DNA of 64,000 nucleotides from Viola odorata (lineage: Eukaryota; Streptophyta; Magnoliopsida; Malpighiales; Violaceae), in assembly GCA_963691705.1 (NCBI GenBank), contig OY829538.1:12240443-12304442 (forward strand), in the 5' to 3' direction. Both the position numbers and the translations under genes were made by a program. The stretch's first letter is position 1. Each line of letters begins with the position of its first letter. Below, in pieces: positions 10,160 to 22,182 of the stretch. The notes under the pieces are model-generated. The model was not told the DNA's origin. It saw only the letters and a list, made by a program, of their open reading frames with translations, and did no database searches.

Positions 10160-11614
10160 GGAAAAAAAAACATATTGGCACCCAGTTTTTATTATAAAAG
10201 ACAGATTGGCATCCAACTTTTGCAATTGACCAACCCAAGCTTTCTCCGTTAGACAATTTAGCACCCAACGTTTCCTCTGTTAGATAATTAAGCCACCATA
10301 CAACTCAATTTTAACTAACGATGTTAAATAATTGACACATGGTCGTTATCTAATGATGTGGCATGCACGTTAGCATTTTAAAAAATATATAAATTGTAAA
10401 AATAGGGAGAAAATCTTAAAAACTTTTAAAAAATCCAACAAAATATTAAAAAAATTCAGAAAAATATAAAAACTTTAAAAAAATTTCAGAAAAATATAAA
10501 AAATCCAGAAAAATATGGAAAAAATAAAAAGAGGAAAAAATTATAATGTAAAAAAATATAAAAAATTCAAACGAATAGGATTTTTAAAAAAATTGACAAA
10601 ATCCTTATCACTTTCTCCTTCAAACCCTTCAACAAACTCACTATCCTAAAAGAGAAGGTGTGGAGGGGTGAAGTTAGCATTTCTAGCATCTATACAGAGT
10701 GCGTTTTTTCTTTTTTCTTTTTTTTTCTTATATTTTTCTATTTTTAAGGTATTTTATTTTAAAATAAAAATTATAATAAAATATTTGAAAATAATTTATT
10801 TTTACACTCTACGGAGTGTCCAATTTTTTTTAAAAAACTTCTATTGGTTTGTATTTCCTATTTTTTATTTATAATTTTTTACATTATAATTTTTTCCTCT
10901 TTTTATTTTTTCCATATTTTTTCTGAATTTTTTATATTTTCTGAAATTTTTTATATTTTTCTGAAATGTTTTCTATTTTCTGAAATTTTTTAAAGTTTTT
11001 ATATTTTTTCTGAATTTTTTTTATATTTTTTTGGATTTTTTAAAAAAAATTTAAGATTTTCTCCTTATTTTTTATAATTTTTATATTTTTTAAAATGCTG
11101 ACATGGCATATCAAATCATTAGATAATGGCCACTTGTCAATTACTCCCTCCGGACACAATTAAATGACGTTTTAGAATAGTAAAAATTCGTAAGACAATG
11201 ATCTTTGATCTTATTTTATTCTACATTGTTTCATTTTTACTCCTAATTTCCACTGAAATTACCACACCATCATCAAATTGGGTTGATTCATAAAAAAAAA
11301 ATAATCATTTGCACAAAATATATGCTTCGGAATATATAAAATGACAAGTATTATGAACAGTAAGAATCCGTAAAAAAGTGACAATTATTTGTGTCCAGAG
11401 GGAGTACTATTTAACACCGTTAGTCAAAATTGAGTTGCACGGTGGTTTAATTGTCTAACGGAGGAAACGTTGGGTGCTAAATTGTCTAACGGAGAAATTT
11501 TGGATGCCAAATTAGTCAATTGCAAAAATTGCGTGCCAATCTATCTTTTCTATTAAAAATTGGGTATCAATCTGTCTTTTGTAATAAAAATTGGGTGTCA
11601 ATCTATTTTTTCCC
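10160..11614. mobile_element. Mutator-like foldback element with long terminal inverted repeats
   Basis: The ends are inverted copies. The left arm (GGAAAAAAAAACAT, then a repeated ATTGGCACCC-type motif, then GTTAGACAATTTAGCACCCA) is matched in reverse by the right arm ending TTTTTTCCC. The flanks TAATTATAA (10151-10159) and TAATTACAA (11615-11623) match at 8 of 9 bases, the 9-bp duplication typical of Mutator-like elements. The stem appears to run several hundred bp. The A/T-rich interior is also largely inverted (about 10400-10590 against 10850-11090). No transposase is present, so it is non-autonomous. Confidence 0.78.
11144..11404. mobile_element. Stowaway-like MITE inserted in the right arm of the foldback element
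   Basis: CTCCCTCCGGACACAA at the left is inverted as TTGTGTCCAGAGGGAG at the right, with TA on both sides (11142-11143, 11405-11406). It is 261 bp long. The left arm of the enclosing foldback element has no insertion at the matching point, so it serves as the empty site. TA duplication and a CTCCCTCC terminus are Tc1/mariner (Stowaway) features. Confidence 0.85.
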
Positions 11615-11811
11615 TAATTACAATAAAAAAGTCAAAGCAACAAATTATAATTCAACGAACCGTTGCAACGACAATTTTAGTGAGACTATATAATTCATGA
11701 TTGCTACTATCAAAATTATAAAAAAAAAGAGAAAAAGAAGAAAAAGAAGCCTAAGACGTTGACAGTCGTGCTGTTCTGGATCCCATTGCCTAAGCTTTGA
11801 AAGAGAAGGAG

Positions 11812-12524
11812 ATGGCAACAACATCTGTTAGGATATTCAGCTTCTGTTCTCTGCTAATGGCTTTTCTCTTTGCTTCTTCAGCATCTGTTCAGCTAAATGA
11901 CTATGGTACCCTTTTTTTCCTTTCTTATCAGTTATTCTTATGCAAATTTACAAAAACTTAAATTCAATTATTTGTTTTTTTAATTCAGATTGGTATTTTT
12001 GGTTCCCTCTTTACGCTTCTGCTTGTGTTGTTAATTTATTGAACTGGTCAATCATCACCTCCGAAACCAAAACAAGAACCAGACAGATCGCAAAAGTCGC
12101 ACTTGTGCTCGGCTTGTTCTTGTTTCTTAAGGTTGTAATACAAAGTTTTATGAGTGGAAGCACAACAGATGGTGTCTGGTCGTTGGATTTGAGTGAGACA
12201 CTTGTTCGAGAAAAAACAGGAAGTGGACTGGTTGTCGTTTCCATGATTCTGCATTTGCAAGCCTTATCTCCTGTCTCAAAACATCATCCTACAGCGAGGA
12301 AGACGAGAGAAATGCCAGCCTATGTTGCCTGTGGTAAAAACATTCTCCTTTATTTTGCTCATTAATTTACTCTCTAGAGTCCAAAAATAAATGTGTGTTA
12401 CTAATTTAATGAGCTGTTGTTTGAAGGAATGGCAGTCTTGGTGATATTCAGTTTTGGACTCCCATTTGTCTTCTTTGGAGTTCAACATGGAGAAATGAAG
12501 CTCTCATCTTCTCAAGAAGAATGA
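11812..12524 (+). CDS. Small multi-pass membrane protein, TMEM220-like
   Basis: Three exons join cleanly: 11812-11905, 11989-12333 and 12427-12524. All introns are GT-AG and the phases are consistent, giving 178 aa. The protein starts with a hydrophobic segment (residues about 8-26), then LNDYDWYFWFPLYASA, a second hydrophobic stretch, a helix around ALVLGLFLFLKVV, REKTGSGLVVVSMIL, and a last membrane segment AVLVIFSFGLPFVFF before a short polar tail. The D-W motif after the first segment and the REK-G-GLVV-S-L motif recall the TMEM220 family (PF15071), whose biochemical role is unknown. The assignment rests on recalled family motifs, not a search. It is convergent with the SUVR5 gene, with 635 bp between the two stop codons. 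Confidence 0.68.
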
Positions 12525-13159
12525 CAGGCTCGTGTAGCGTCTCCGCCCCAGTTACGGGCGCTCAAAATGGGGGTGTTCACATCTGGTTCGCCCCGCAGTA
12601 CTAAAACCCATGCCCGGTAAATTTAAGTAATGCATAGCAATAGTTTTCAGCAGAATCAGCTGTTAATCCAAAATAAAGCATCAGCTGAACTGAAAGTTGA
12701 CAAGCTAATGATAATGATGATGATGAGAAAATTTACATTAACTGTTCAAAATAGTCACTACTTGTGTATTCCTAATTCAAACAAGAGCAAACAAAAGAAA
12801 TTTTACAATTCGGCAAGGATGGCATCAGCGCTAACTACCTCCAGGGAAAAGAGATGCCAACATTTAGTATTCGAAGAACAAAGCACGAATCTGAATTAAT
12901 ACAGGTACCTAGAAAGGAATTTCATCGCGAAAGATGATCGTCAAAGGAACCCAGATGTAATCTTCCAGGGTCATTGCAAACAGTGTCGACGAATTAATGC
13001 CCAAATGTTGGCTCTGCCCTTGGGATGCAATGAGCTAAGCGGTCTGATAGGAAGATCGTCCACTCTTGTTATATGCAGGATTGCTTCCCCTTTAAAGAAA
13101 CTCCCATCCTCTTTATTGCATGCAGAGGAGAGACCATAAGAGAGTATGCTTTTAAGAAT
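12525..13159. other. Convergent intergenic region / 3' UTRs
   Basis: Lies between the stop codons of the two convergent genes and should hold both 3' UTRs. No further gene is seen. Short open frames here have no supporting features. Confidence 0.6.
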
Positions 13160-16100
13160 CTAATATAGGCGGCCCCGACACTTGGATGCTCCACAATTAC
13201 AAGGATATCCCTCTCCGGGTAACATCTCATACCGATAGTTGTATGTCAGTTCTTCACCAGAAGCTATCTGCTCATGAAAAGGGTAAAACCAGGGAACTAT
13301 GTAAGTGTGTAGCTAGAAACGCAGTGAAAATAAAGTTCCTTCGCAGAGATTCAGCACCGGCAAAGAGACCAAAAAACAAAACATAAACCCAGACTTCAAG
13401 CTAGGGATGACTTTACTTTTGCCGCAGCAATTAGAAAATCATGGCGTTTCTAACAATATTCTATACCAATCCAAAACTCAGAATTTTTTAGAAAAACTTG
13501 GAACATTTTCATGATTTGAGGTATGTAAGAAACTATGGAAAAATACCAAGCTGTTCAAATTTCCTTGTTGGCAAACACATAAATCTCAGTGATCCCAATC
13601 CTCACAGCATAAAAGAGGACAATTCAAGGAAAACAGGAAAGAAAGCTTACATCTCGACTTGCATAGAGACCAATATGAGCACGCTGAGAATCCATGCTGT
13701 CAACAAGAACTTGATGATTCACAAGATTTGGCAAGCAGCTGCAAAGTGGCCAAAGAATTAATCAAGTCTTCAGACATGCCTAAAGCATAGAAAATTGAAA
13801 ATAAACTAGTGATGCTTGAACATCAGAGCACCATCTGAACCATGTTCGACCTACATCAATCAAGTGGCATACCTTCCCTCAAATTATCAACCAGAAAAAT
13901 GTTGTTACAGCCTTGATTCACAGCGGATACATTAAAATTTGGCGGCACTTGCTCAAGCCTATAATTTTTGGAGCAGGTGAGGGACAAACTGACCTAAATC
14001 CTTAAACACATGGCTCCAAAGAGCGATAGAAATACAAAGCAAGTCCGTCTCAATATGGTTTCCTTTAACCATTAAATTTTCTAGCATCTTTCTTCCCTTT
14101 AGAAGAGTCTTAAAAGCATCGCATGGTCATCAAGCAAGAGAAATAGAGGGAGAACCGGAGTAGTTGTTACTCATGACAACATAAAGAATCAAGTGTAAGC
14201 ACTTATTGAACATAGAAAATGACCAAGTCTCATCTATCCCTTGTGAACCTGCTCCAGAATGCATATGCATAGCATTTTCAGATAACAATTACATCAAATA
14301 GAATTTGGATGTAATATATTACTTCAGAGTGAGAGCAGATTCTGAAGTAATATTTTCCATAGAAAACTGAAGATAATTCAGTTGTAAATAGTAAAAGGAT
14401 CACCAGGTGGATTGTATGTAATTCAATGATCTTATTCTCTGGACCCTATTCTCTTGACCTAGCTACCCGATCAGTTGCACAACATGAGTTAAAAGGTCAT
14501 ATGCAAACTTGCTCAACAACATATCCCACTAAGCCTGATTAGAGCGCCAATCGCCTTAAAATACTGCCTTAAGAAAAGTTTCTACATGTTCCAAATTAAG
14601 TCTTTTTATTAATTCCTAGCATAAGCAACAATAATGTGTATGCCTCAGTATTTCTTTCATATCAAATTCACAGTTAACATGTACGTGCGTATTTATTTTG
14701 TAACCAAATGTTTATTAAACAATAAAAACTGAAAAAGTTTAGCATTGTGTGTAACCATGTGTCTTGTGACTAAATGCTGCTTTAAGACAAATTTCAAGAA
14801 TGGGTGCTGGGTGCATATGCAAATATATATACAAATAAATATTAGTTCAAAGAATATGTATATTTTAAATAAAATTACTTTTTAAGGTTTTGAAAAGAGA
14901 TTATTTTTATATCTGAGTAGCCAAATACATTTCTTTTCTTTTTCTTTTTCCAGTGAACATATGCATAGGCTTAAAATTTAACCCTCAATGCGTGTGCATC
15001 TGAATGTTCTTTTGTTTGCAAGTGTGAATAAATAAATGATAAAGAGGTGCAAGAAAAGAGAAGAAATAATAAAGGTTAATTGAATATATTAAATAGAGCA
15101 ACTCTTTATCAAAATTGCAAACAATCAAATAGGATGAAATTAATGGATGAAATGGAGAAAGTGCTATCTCGGGTCATTTGTAGAAACTATTAATGGCATA
15201 AATGACAAAATACAGTAGCTTAGCCATGGTTTTTATGGTAAAAAAGTAGCAATTAACTATTACCATAAATAGTTTTTTCACGTTTAGTTAACTAGATAAT
15301 AATTATTAACAATTACTGATTTTGTGTAGTTCTCCTTCTATACTCAGCATGTATGAGAAATACATTAAGCTTATTAGTGTGCAGCATGCACATAACTTGA
15401 ATTGTGAACAGCTTTCAAGACGAGGGAAATTGAGCCCAAGTAAGGTTATACGCTACATCACAGACAGTGATCCTCCACCAAACCTAAAGTCCTTTTGACA
15501 CTTAGAGGATTGACCAACACCTAATAACTCCAGACTGATTCAACTGGTTCAAAGAGATGCACATGTACCTATATGAACGAAGGAGCATGCAAAACAAAAT
15601 TGCAAAGGGATAGTATCTAATAATGCTGTCCCACCTGTGGTTGATGAATCGTGAAACATTTCCGTATTTTGTAGAATCAATTACATATTGAAGTTGCCCC
15701 TCAATAAATCTGCCGATATCATTGGTATGAGCATCTATGTTATACATATAGTTGCAAGCATCTTTGTCAAACCTGGAAATCCAATGAGAAAAGTTCAAAA
15801 TACAGTGTAAGACAGTAACATAGGGTGGGAGTACTAGCATCTATTGAAGTTTATGACCTGCCACGCCTCTTGCTTGCCTCTCCCTCACTTAAAACCTCCC
15901 CAATGTACTCGCACACAAATGTGCCCCGCAGGATTGGCTCTCCAGCCCTGACTGCCCAACCCTATCAGAAAACACAGATAAGTTAAAAGAAAACCATAGA
16001 AATAATTAGGGGGGTGGGGGTGAATGGATTACCTTATTCTCTGTTCTGAAGACTTCCAATTTTACACGTATTCCATTTTGCAACACCCTATTTGAGCAGC

Positions 16101-19100
16101 TTTTATTGCAGTGGCACATGTTATTGCACTCGTAAACAAGGTAACCCTCCTGCAAGATTTTGCAGAAGATGTCCAAAACCGTCAGTGTCACTAAGAAAAC
16201 AAGAGAGCATGCACACATACAAACAAGGTGACCCAGGGATTCGTGACCAACTAAGACGTTGCGGTCTTAAAGGCCCATAAACCTCATTGTATTTTCCATA
16301 CTACTATACAAGATCTAAAAGATCAATTTGGATATTTAAAACCATGGAATCATTTGTAAGCTGATTATTACAGAGTAGCACATTCACAGGCATCGTGGCA
16401 GAATTGCTAGTAAGAGCAAAGGCAGTAAGAAATTACAAGAATCAGTCAACATGAACCTTTGGAAAAAAGGTCAATAGTCACCGTGTAGGGAAATAAGAAA
16501 CTTACAGCTTCAACAAACAATTTCATAAACAGTAAAGTAGGACACTTATCTACCAAAATAGAATTACTGTTAGAAAGATGACTAGTAATTGATAGTGTCT
16601 GAATCCCAGCCAAAAGAATTGCATTACCTCTAAAACAATTCTCCCTTTGTCATCGTATGGGAACCTGCCAAACATGGACTTCCCATGTATGTCTTTAGCA
16701 TCTTCATAGTCATTATCAAAGAGGTAAACATGATCACACGTCTCGGGACAGCAAACTGAATGTGGGCAGGCACACCCCAATTGCAAAGACTGCATAAAAA
16801 GGAACAAGAGGGCAGGGAGGATGGAGCAACAAAAACAACTTGTTAAATACATTAATTCAGTCCTATAATAGTATATAAAATGCATATGATATCATCAAGC
16901 AATACACTATTTTGTTTTCTCATTAATATTAAGAGGAAATAAACTGCAAGAAGATACCTCAATATCTTGGTTTTGGGCTTGATCATACAATGGCTTTGTG
17001 ACATATGTAAAACTTTCCCAAGGCATGGGACATTTGCCACTTTTACCATCAGAACCATTTGTGGAGATATTCAGAGAATCCAAGAACTCATCATCTACTA
17101 CACAAACAACTGGAATCGTTTCCTTCCCGAAGCTTATATCAGCGCACAGGACAGCAGCATTTTGCTTAGGTCCTTCCCTAAAATCATGCAAATTAATAAC
17201 ATAGTGGCACTCGTCCATTTCCCACTCACTATTTATGCGGTCAGATGGATGTGCATGTTGTTTCACTGCAAAAGCATTTGGAAGAGGGATCAAGGATGGG
17301 AACAGTCCAGGATCCTTGAAACTCTTGCATCCTCGGGAGCAAATAAAACCTTCATGGTGCCACTCTACTTGTATATTATGCTCACTGCAGAGCTTGGCTG
17401 CCTTAAGATAAAAACGTTCAGGCAAAACTCCATATTTTCCCTCTAGTGATGCTTTTAATCTAATTTTACAGCAAGCAGACCGTGCGATAGCCAGGATGTC
17501 ATGGTTATTTGGCCGAGGTTTAGTTTTCTGAATCTCTGAAAACAATATATTTGCAACAGCAGAGCACTGTGATCCGGCCAATGTACTGAAACTCCCCACT
17601 TGAGTTACTTCAGGGTTTATATTTAATCCCATTGTGGTGGGTGGCTTTGATGGCTGGATGTGTTTCTTCATAATGGCACTGCTGCGGTTCCTGATCCTAA
17701 ATGCAGCTGCTCCCAGACCTTTCTTTAGTTGAGGGCGGCTGAGTCTTCCAGATTTTAATCTATAAGCATAATAACGGATCCCTCTCTTTTGGGGGCGAGA
17801 ACTTAACATATTTGGCCCCATGTGAGCTGCCTGATGATGGCGGCCAAGATCAGGCAGTAAATCAAACTTCAAGCCGCAAAACCTGCAGACATATCTACAG
17901 ACACCTCCTGAATTCCCGATATTATTTTCCAATGAAGCTATTTTTCCCAGCTCAACTTTCTGGACAGAAGCATCCCTCTCCTCACTGGTAGGCAGACTAA
18001 GCTGCTGAGCAGCTTTTGATAACCTGAACTCAGAAGGGTGAACTGAGAGGACATGCAACCATAACTCCTCAATATTCCCAAAATGGCTACCACAAGGAAT
18101 GCACTGGAGAAGCATGCACTGTTCAACAAACTGCACGTGGTGTCTCTCCTGAACATGGGTTTCCAAAACTTTCTTGTTAGTAAAAGAATCCAGGCAGATT
18201 GCACATGCATGCCCTCTGAAATGCCACTGTGCTTCCTTTTTATGATTGTCCATCCAGTGGCTGCCGAGCTCCTGGTCATCAAGAAACTCTTCAGAGCAAA
18301 TTTTGCACCTAATAGATCTTTCATCATCAGGTCTATCAGCATTAGCCAAGGGCAAAACTGTTGTTTCATCCACAACAGGGGGATCCACCTGAACAACCTC
18401 ATCAGCACCAAAGCCCCATATATCTTTTAGCCTCTCTTTTTCACTGCTAGCCAGTTTCAACAGTAATTCACCAACACTAAAATCCTTAGAAGCTTCAGAA
18501 AGGGCCCACTGAAGTTGAATTTCCACAGGAACTGGGTTTCTATGGGATAGGATGCTTTTAAAGAGCTTGTAGAAAAGTTCACATGCTTGATGTAACTGCA
18601 ATTTTTCCATTGATGAGCAACATACATTTAAAAGATCCGTAAACACCTCTTTTGATAGTATCCTACTTTTACCATTTCTTGCACGCTTCAGCCAACTGGG
18701 GATGTGTTTATCACAGTATAATGAATATCGTTTCGGACTCTCATGACAAGGGTCACTACTACCAGAGGGACATGAGCCTATGCAGTGCATTATCTCTGTG
18801 CCTTTATAATCCTGACTATATTGCTCAATCCTCTCATTTAATATGTCCCTCCCATGGTAGGCGTCATCATCCATCATGGAAACAGGCTCCACCTGAAGGG
18901 GCGAACTTCCAACTTCATCCAGTAATACTACATCTTTGCAGTATGTAGTCTCAGAACTGGGAATGATCTCTTCACACTTTCTCTTGAGGATATTCTCTGG
19001 TATATTTGACATCACTAAACTATCAGTCCGTGGTCGGTGTTTCTTACAGAAAGACAAGCCTGGCAGAGATCGATGCTTACACCGATTACCAAGGACAGTG

Positions 19101-22100
19101 GTACCGTCACATAATGGACCATGAACAGGAGGAGTTGCCTCGGATTTGGGGGAGCATCCTGTGAAACGAGAGGCCAAATGCACACAACAGTACACATCAC
19201 CGTCATTTGCCCACCTTACACATTGCCTCCCCTTTGATTCGATAAAAGCAATACACTGCCGACTCTTATTCCCAGGATCTATCATATTCTGAGCCACAAT
19301 GTGATTTGCAGGGGTCATTTCAACATCTTTGGCCTGCACAAGCCCTGAATTTCCAGCTTCAACTACAATTTCATCCCACCTATCCGCCACACTACAAGGT
19401 GAGTCTACAGGTGCAGCTCCTTCCCTAAAATCTTGTCCTTTGGAAAGCTCTGATCCTAAAGTATCAATATTCATATTGTCTCGATTATCAAAAAACTCAG
19501 AGTCAATGTCAACAGTCATTGTCTGAAGTGGACTGCTTGTTTCTGCCTGCGAGGGATGTAACTCTGCACGGCGAATTTCGAGCTTTGGTCTCTTCCGGCT
19601 AACTTGAAGACTCATAGTTGAACGACTATCACAGCCCTGCTGCTCCATGTCTCCATCATTTAATATGGGATTAGACATTGAGAACCATTTCATAACTTCA
19701 TGCTTCCATGTTTTCCACTCAGAGCCCAATGTTGGTTGAACAGGTGCATCCCAAAGAGAGTTGACTTCATCCCACAGGATAGAATCAGACAAATCCTTTA
19801 TGAAAAAAATAATACACGATTAAGAATAACGTCATAAAGGTAATACATCAAAAGAAAGGTGGGTACTGGAGGTACATGCCAAAGCCTAGAGTCCCACCAA
19901 CCAACAAGGGACTAAGTGGTCTCAGTATAAAGGAAGGTAACCCTTTCCAGTTAGCTAGGTCCTAATGGATTGAAGTTTGCTGTATAGCACTTTGCTTCTG
20001 TCATTTTTTTTTCCGAGAAAGGGGAAATATCAATTATGCAGCCCAGCTCTCATCAACAGGAAGATGGATGTATGACATCAGATACCATATGAGGGAGCTA
20101 CAATTATTCTGTTATGATCTTATTGTAACATATCAAAATAACTGCTTTTATACCTAGCACAGGAACAAAAGTCACTTCACAAACATTCATAAATGTAACT
20201 AATATACCACAGCTTATGGTGATTTGACGAGTAAGAGCCCTTTCTCAGGAAAAAAAATGCCATCGGCGATAATTTAATAATTAATATTTACCTCTTTCAG
20301 CAATTCAATAGATTCAGCACTTTGTGCAACTTGACACTGTTGTACCCATGATTGAAAAGAGTTCTCCAGCCAGTCAGAATGTATGTGACATGGCAATATC
20401 ATCTACAGAGAAAAGAGAAAAGTAGCACTGATTACTCAATCAGCCCAAGAAAGGAAAAAGGAGAATTCTGCTTCTGAACTAAGCTATAAACTAATTTCAG
20501 AACCCCCCCACCCAAAAAAAATAAACAAAAAAAAATTCAAAAGTAATCTAGGACTTGTGTCCCAAAAGGACTCCAGTGAAGAAAACGTCACAGGTTCTGC
20601 AAACATATTTGCTGTTAATTTCGAACAAGCAAAGTTTATTTAAAGGAGCTTAAATAAAGATATGACTTGATTCCACCCGAATGAATAAGGGGTATCTGAT
20701 TAAAAAGAGGGAAAATCCTTAGCTCGGTTGAGGTAAGGATTCTGGAGCAGAAGCCTTGCTATTACTTCATTGTAATTTTTAGTTCCTTTTCTGGGAAATG
20801 ACAAAATAAAATCTTGAATTTTCAGCTCATATGCAATCCAAGGGGCAGGAAATTACACTATGAAGTTTCAGAAGCATTCTTCCAAGATCAGAATAGCCAC
20901 AACAATGTGAAGCCTCCAGTGCAAATTCCTTCCACGTCAACACATCACGAGCAGTCTCAAACAAAGCCTAACCAATTCGAGAGAACAATGATGAGGATAG
21001 AAAGTGGAAAAGAATGAAGGTACATGCTACCACCAGAGTTCTAAAATAAGATTATTAACGGTGAGTAATCATACCTCAGTGGGAAATTGATCAACAATAT
21101 TAAGCATTCCAACAGCCAGCTTTTGCATTATAAACCGACGGGCAACACTCAAATCCTTTACCATTCTCAGTCCACTGTTGTGCGTCTCATATGCATTAGG
21201 CTGGGGAAATTCATTAATTGGTCGAACAAGTAATGTATCTGCCCAGGAATAATTCCTGGTATGGGGGAAGAATATCACAAAATACTTCTTCCGATCATGA
21301 GTTGGTTTTGCTTTTAAAGTTGATAATGGCCAATCTGCTCGTGCACATCTAATTCCTGCCTGCCACATTCCTCGCCACTATACTTGGAACATCATAGAAG
21401 TGTCAGCAAGAAAATTGAATTCAACTGGTGATTTTAAGTACAGCATATAAAGAGCATTTCAAAATGCCAATTTGTGAATGCTATTTTACTACATCTAACA
21501 AGTAATGAACAAAGTGTCCAGGGAAACTCCAAAATGTTGGTTCTAACAAAGAAACTTACATAGTTTAACCTAAAAACTTCATTTAGGCACATAGCATAAG
21601 ACATTGTACATCAACTATTGTCTTTCACTGCATACGGAAAGAAACCATATGGTTTGTGAAAAAGAATTAAAGAGAAGTAGCAAACAGAAAGAATTACCTT
21701 GACCCACAATGCCGCTGATTCATCAAGTTCTAGCCACTTGGAATCTGAAAGAGTTTGCTCGCCAAAACTATAGTTGTTTGATTTCCTTTCAGTACTACCC
21801 AAGATTAAATGAGACTTCTCAGAGGCTATGCAAGGTCCTGTGCTATAAGCCTCCACATTCATGTCACCATCTTCATGACAATCACGAGGTAAACTTTGGT
21901 TCTCCACCTGACAGTCAGAAAATGTAGCTCCACTGTGGTGCCCTTTAGATAAAGGCAACTCATCCACTATCCCTTGACCTTCATTCCGCCTTTCTATTTG
22001 AAGCCTTTCCGCATGTAGCACTATATCATCAACCCTGCCGTTACCCTTATGAACATATTCTACATGTTCAATGCCGTTAGATTCTCCCTTATACAGAAAA

Positions 22101-22174
22101 CCAGTTCCCGCATTCTGCTGCGCACAATCGGATTCTCCAGTGTGCTTAACACTAGAACAAGGAAGCATGTCCAT
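13160..22174 (-). CDS. SUVR5: SUVR5-type histone-lysine N-methyltransferase (C2H2 zinc fingers + SET)
   Basis: Ten coding exons were reconstructed from GT-AG sites with matching phases: 22174-21698, 21377-21075, 20402-20292, 19795-16958, 16789-16628, 16149-16033, 15961-15858, 15772-15635, 13738-13651, 13267-13160; 1481 aa. The N-terminal half has WRGMWQAGIRCARADWP and HDRKKYFVIFFPHTRNYSW, hallmarks of SUVR5. Two Cys/His-rich repeats lie at about residues 476-550. Four C2H2-like fingers lie at about 792-955 (IRCKIC, HACAIC, LQCIPC, YVCRFC). Pre-SET (CACPHSVCCPETC, CNNMCHC), SET (FVCEYIGEVL, RFINHSC, GEELTYNY) and post-SET (CNCGASKCRGRLY) close the protein. In Arabidopsis SUVR5 is known to deposit H3K9me2 at genes through DNA-binding zinc fingers, with the LSD1-like demethylase LDL1; nuclear. 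No stop or frameshift was seen, so the gene appears functional. Confidence 0.93.
13739..15634 (-). other. Largest internal intron of the SUVR5-like gene, within the SET domain
   Basis: This 1.9-kb intron splits the Ser codon of the NHSC motif. The sequence is AT-rich and contains no ORF or repeat that I recognise. Its splice sites are GTGGGA (donor) and TTTGCAG (acceptor). Confidence 0.8.
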
Positions 22175-22182
22175 GATTTACA

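Noticed and set aside
16967..18430. Plus-strand open frames opposite the large SUVR5 exon
   Set aside because: Shadows of the conserved minus-strand coding sequence, with no independent start context or motif.
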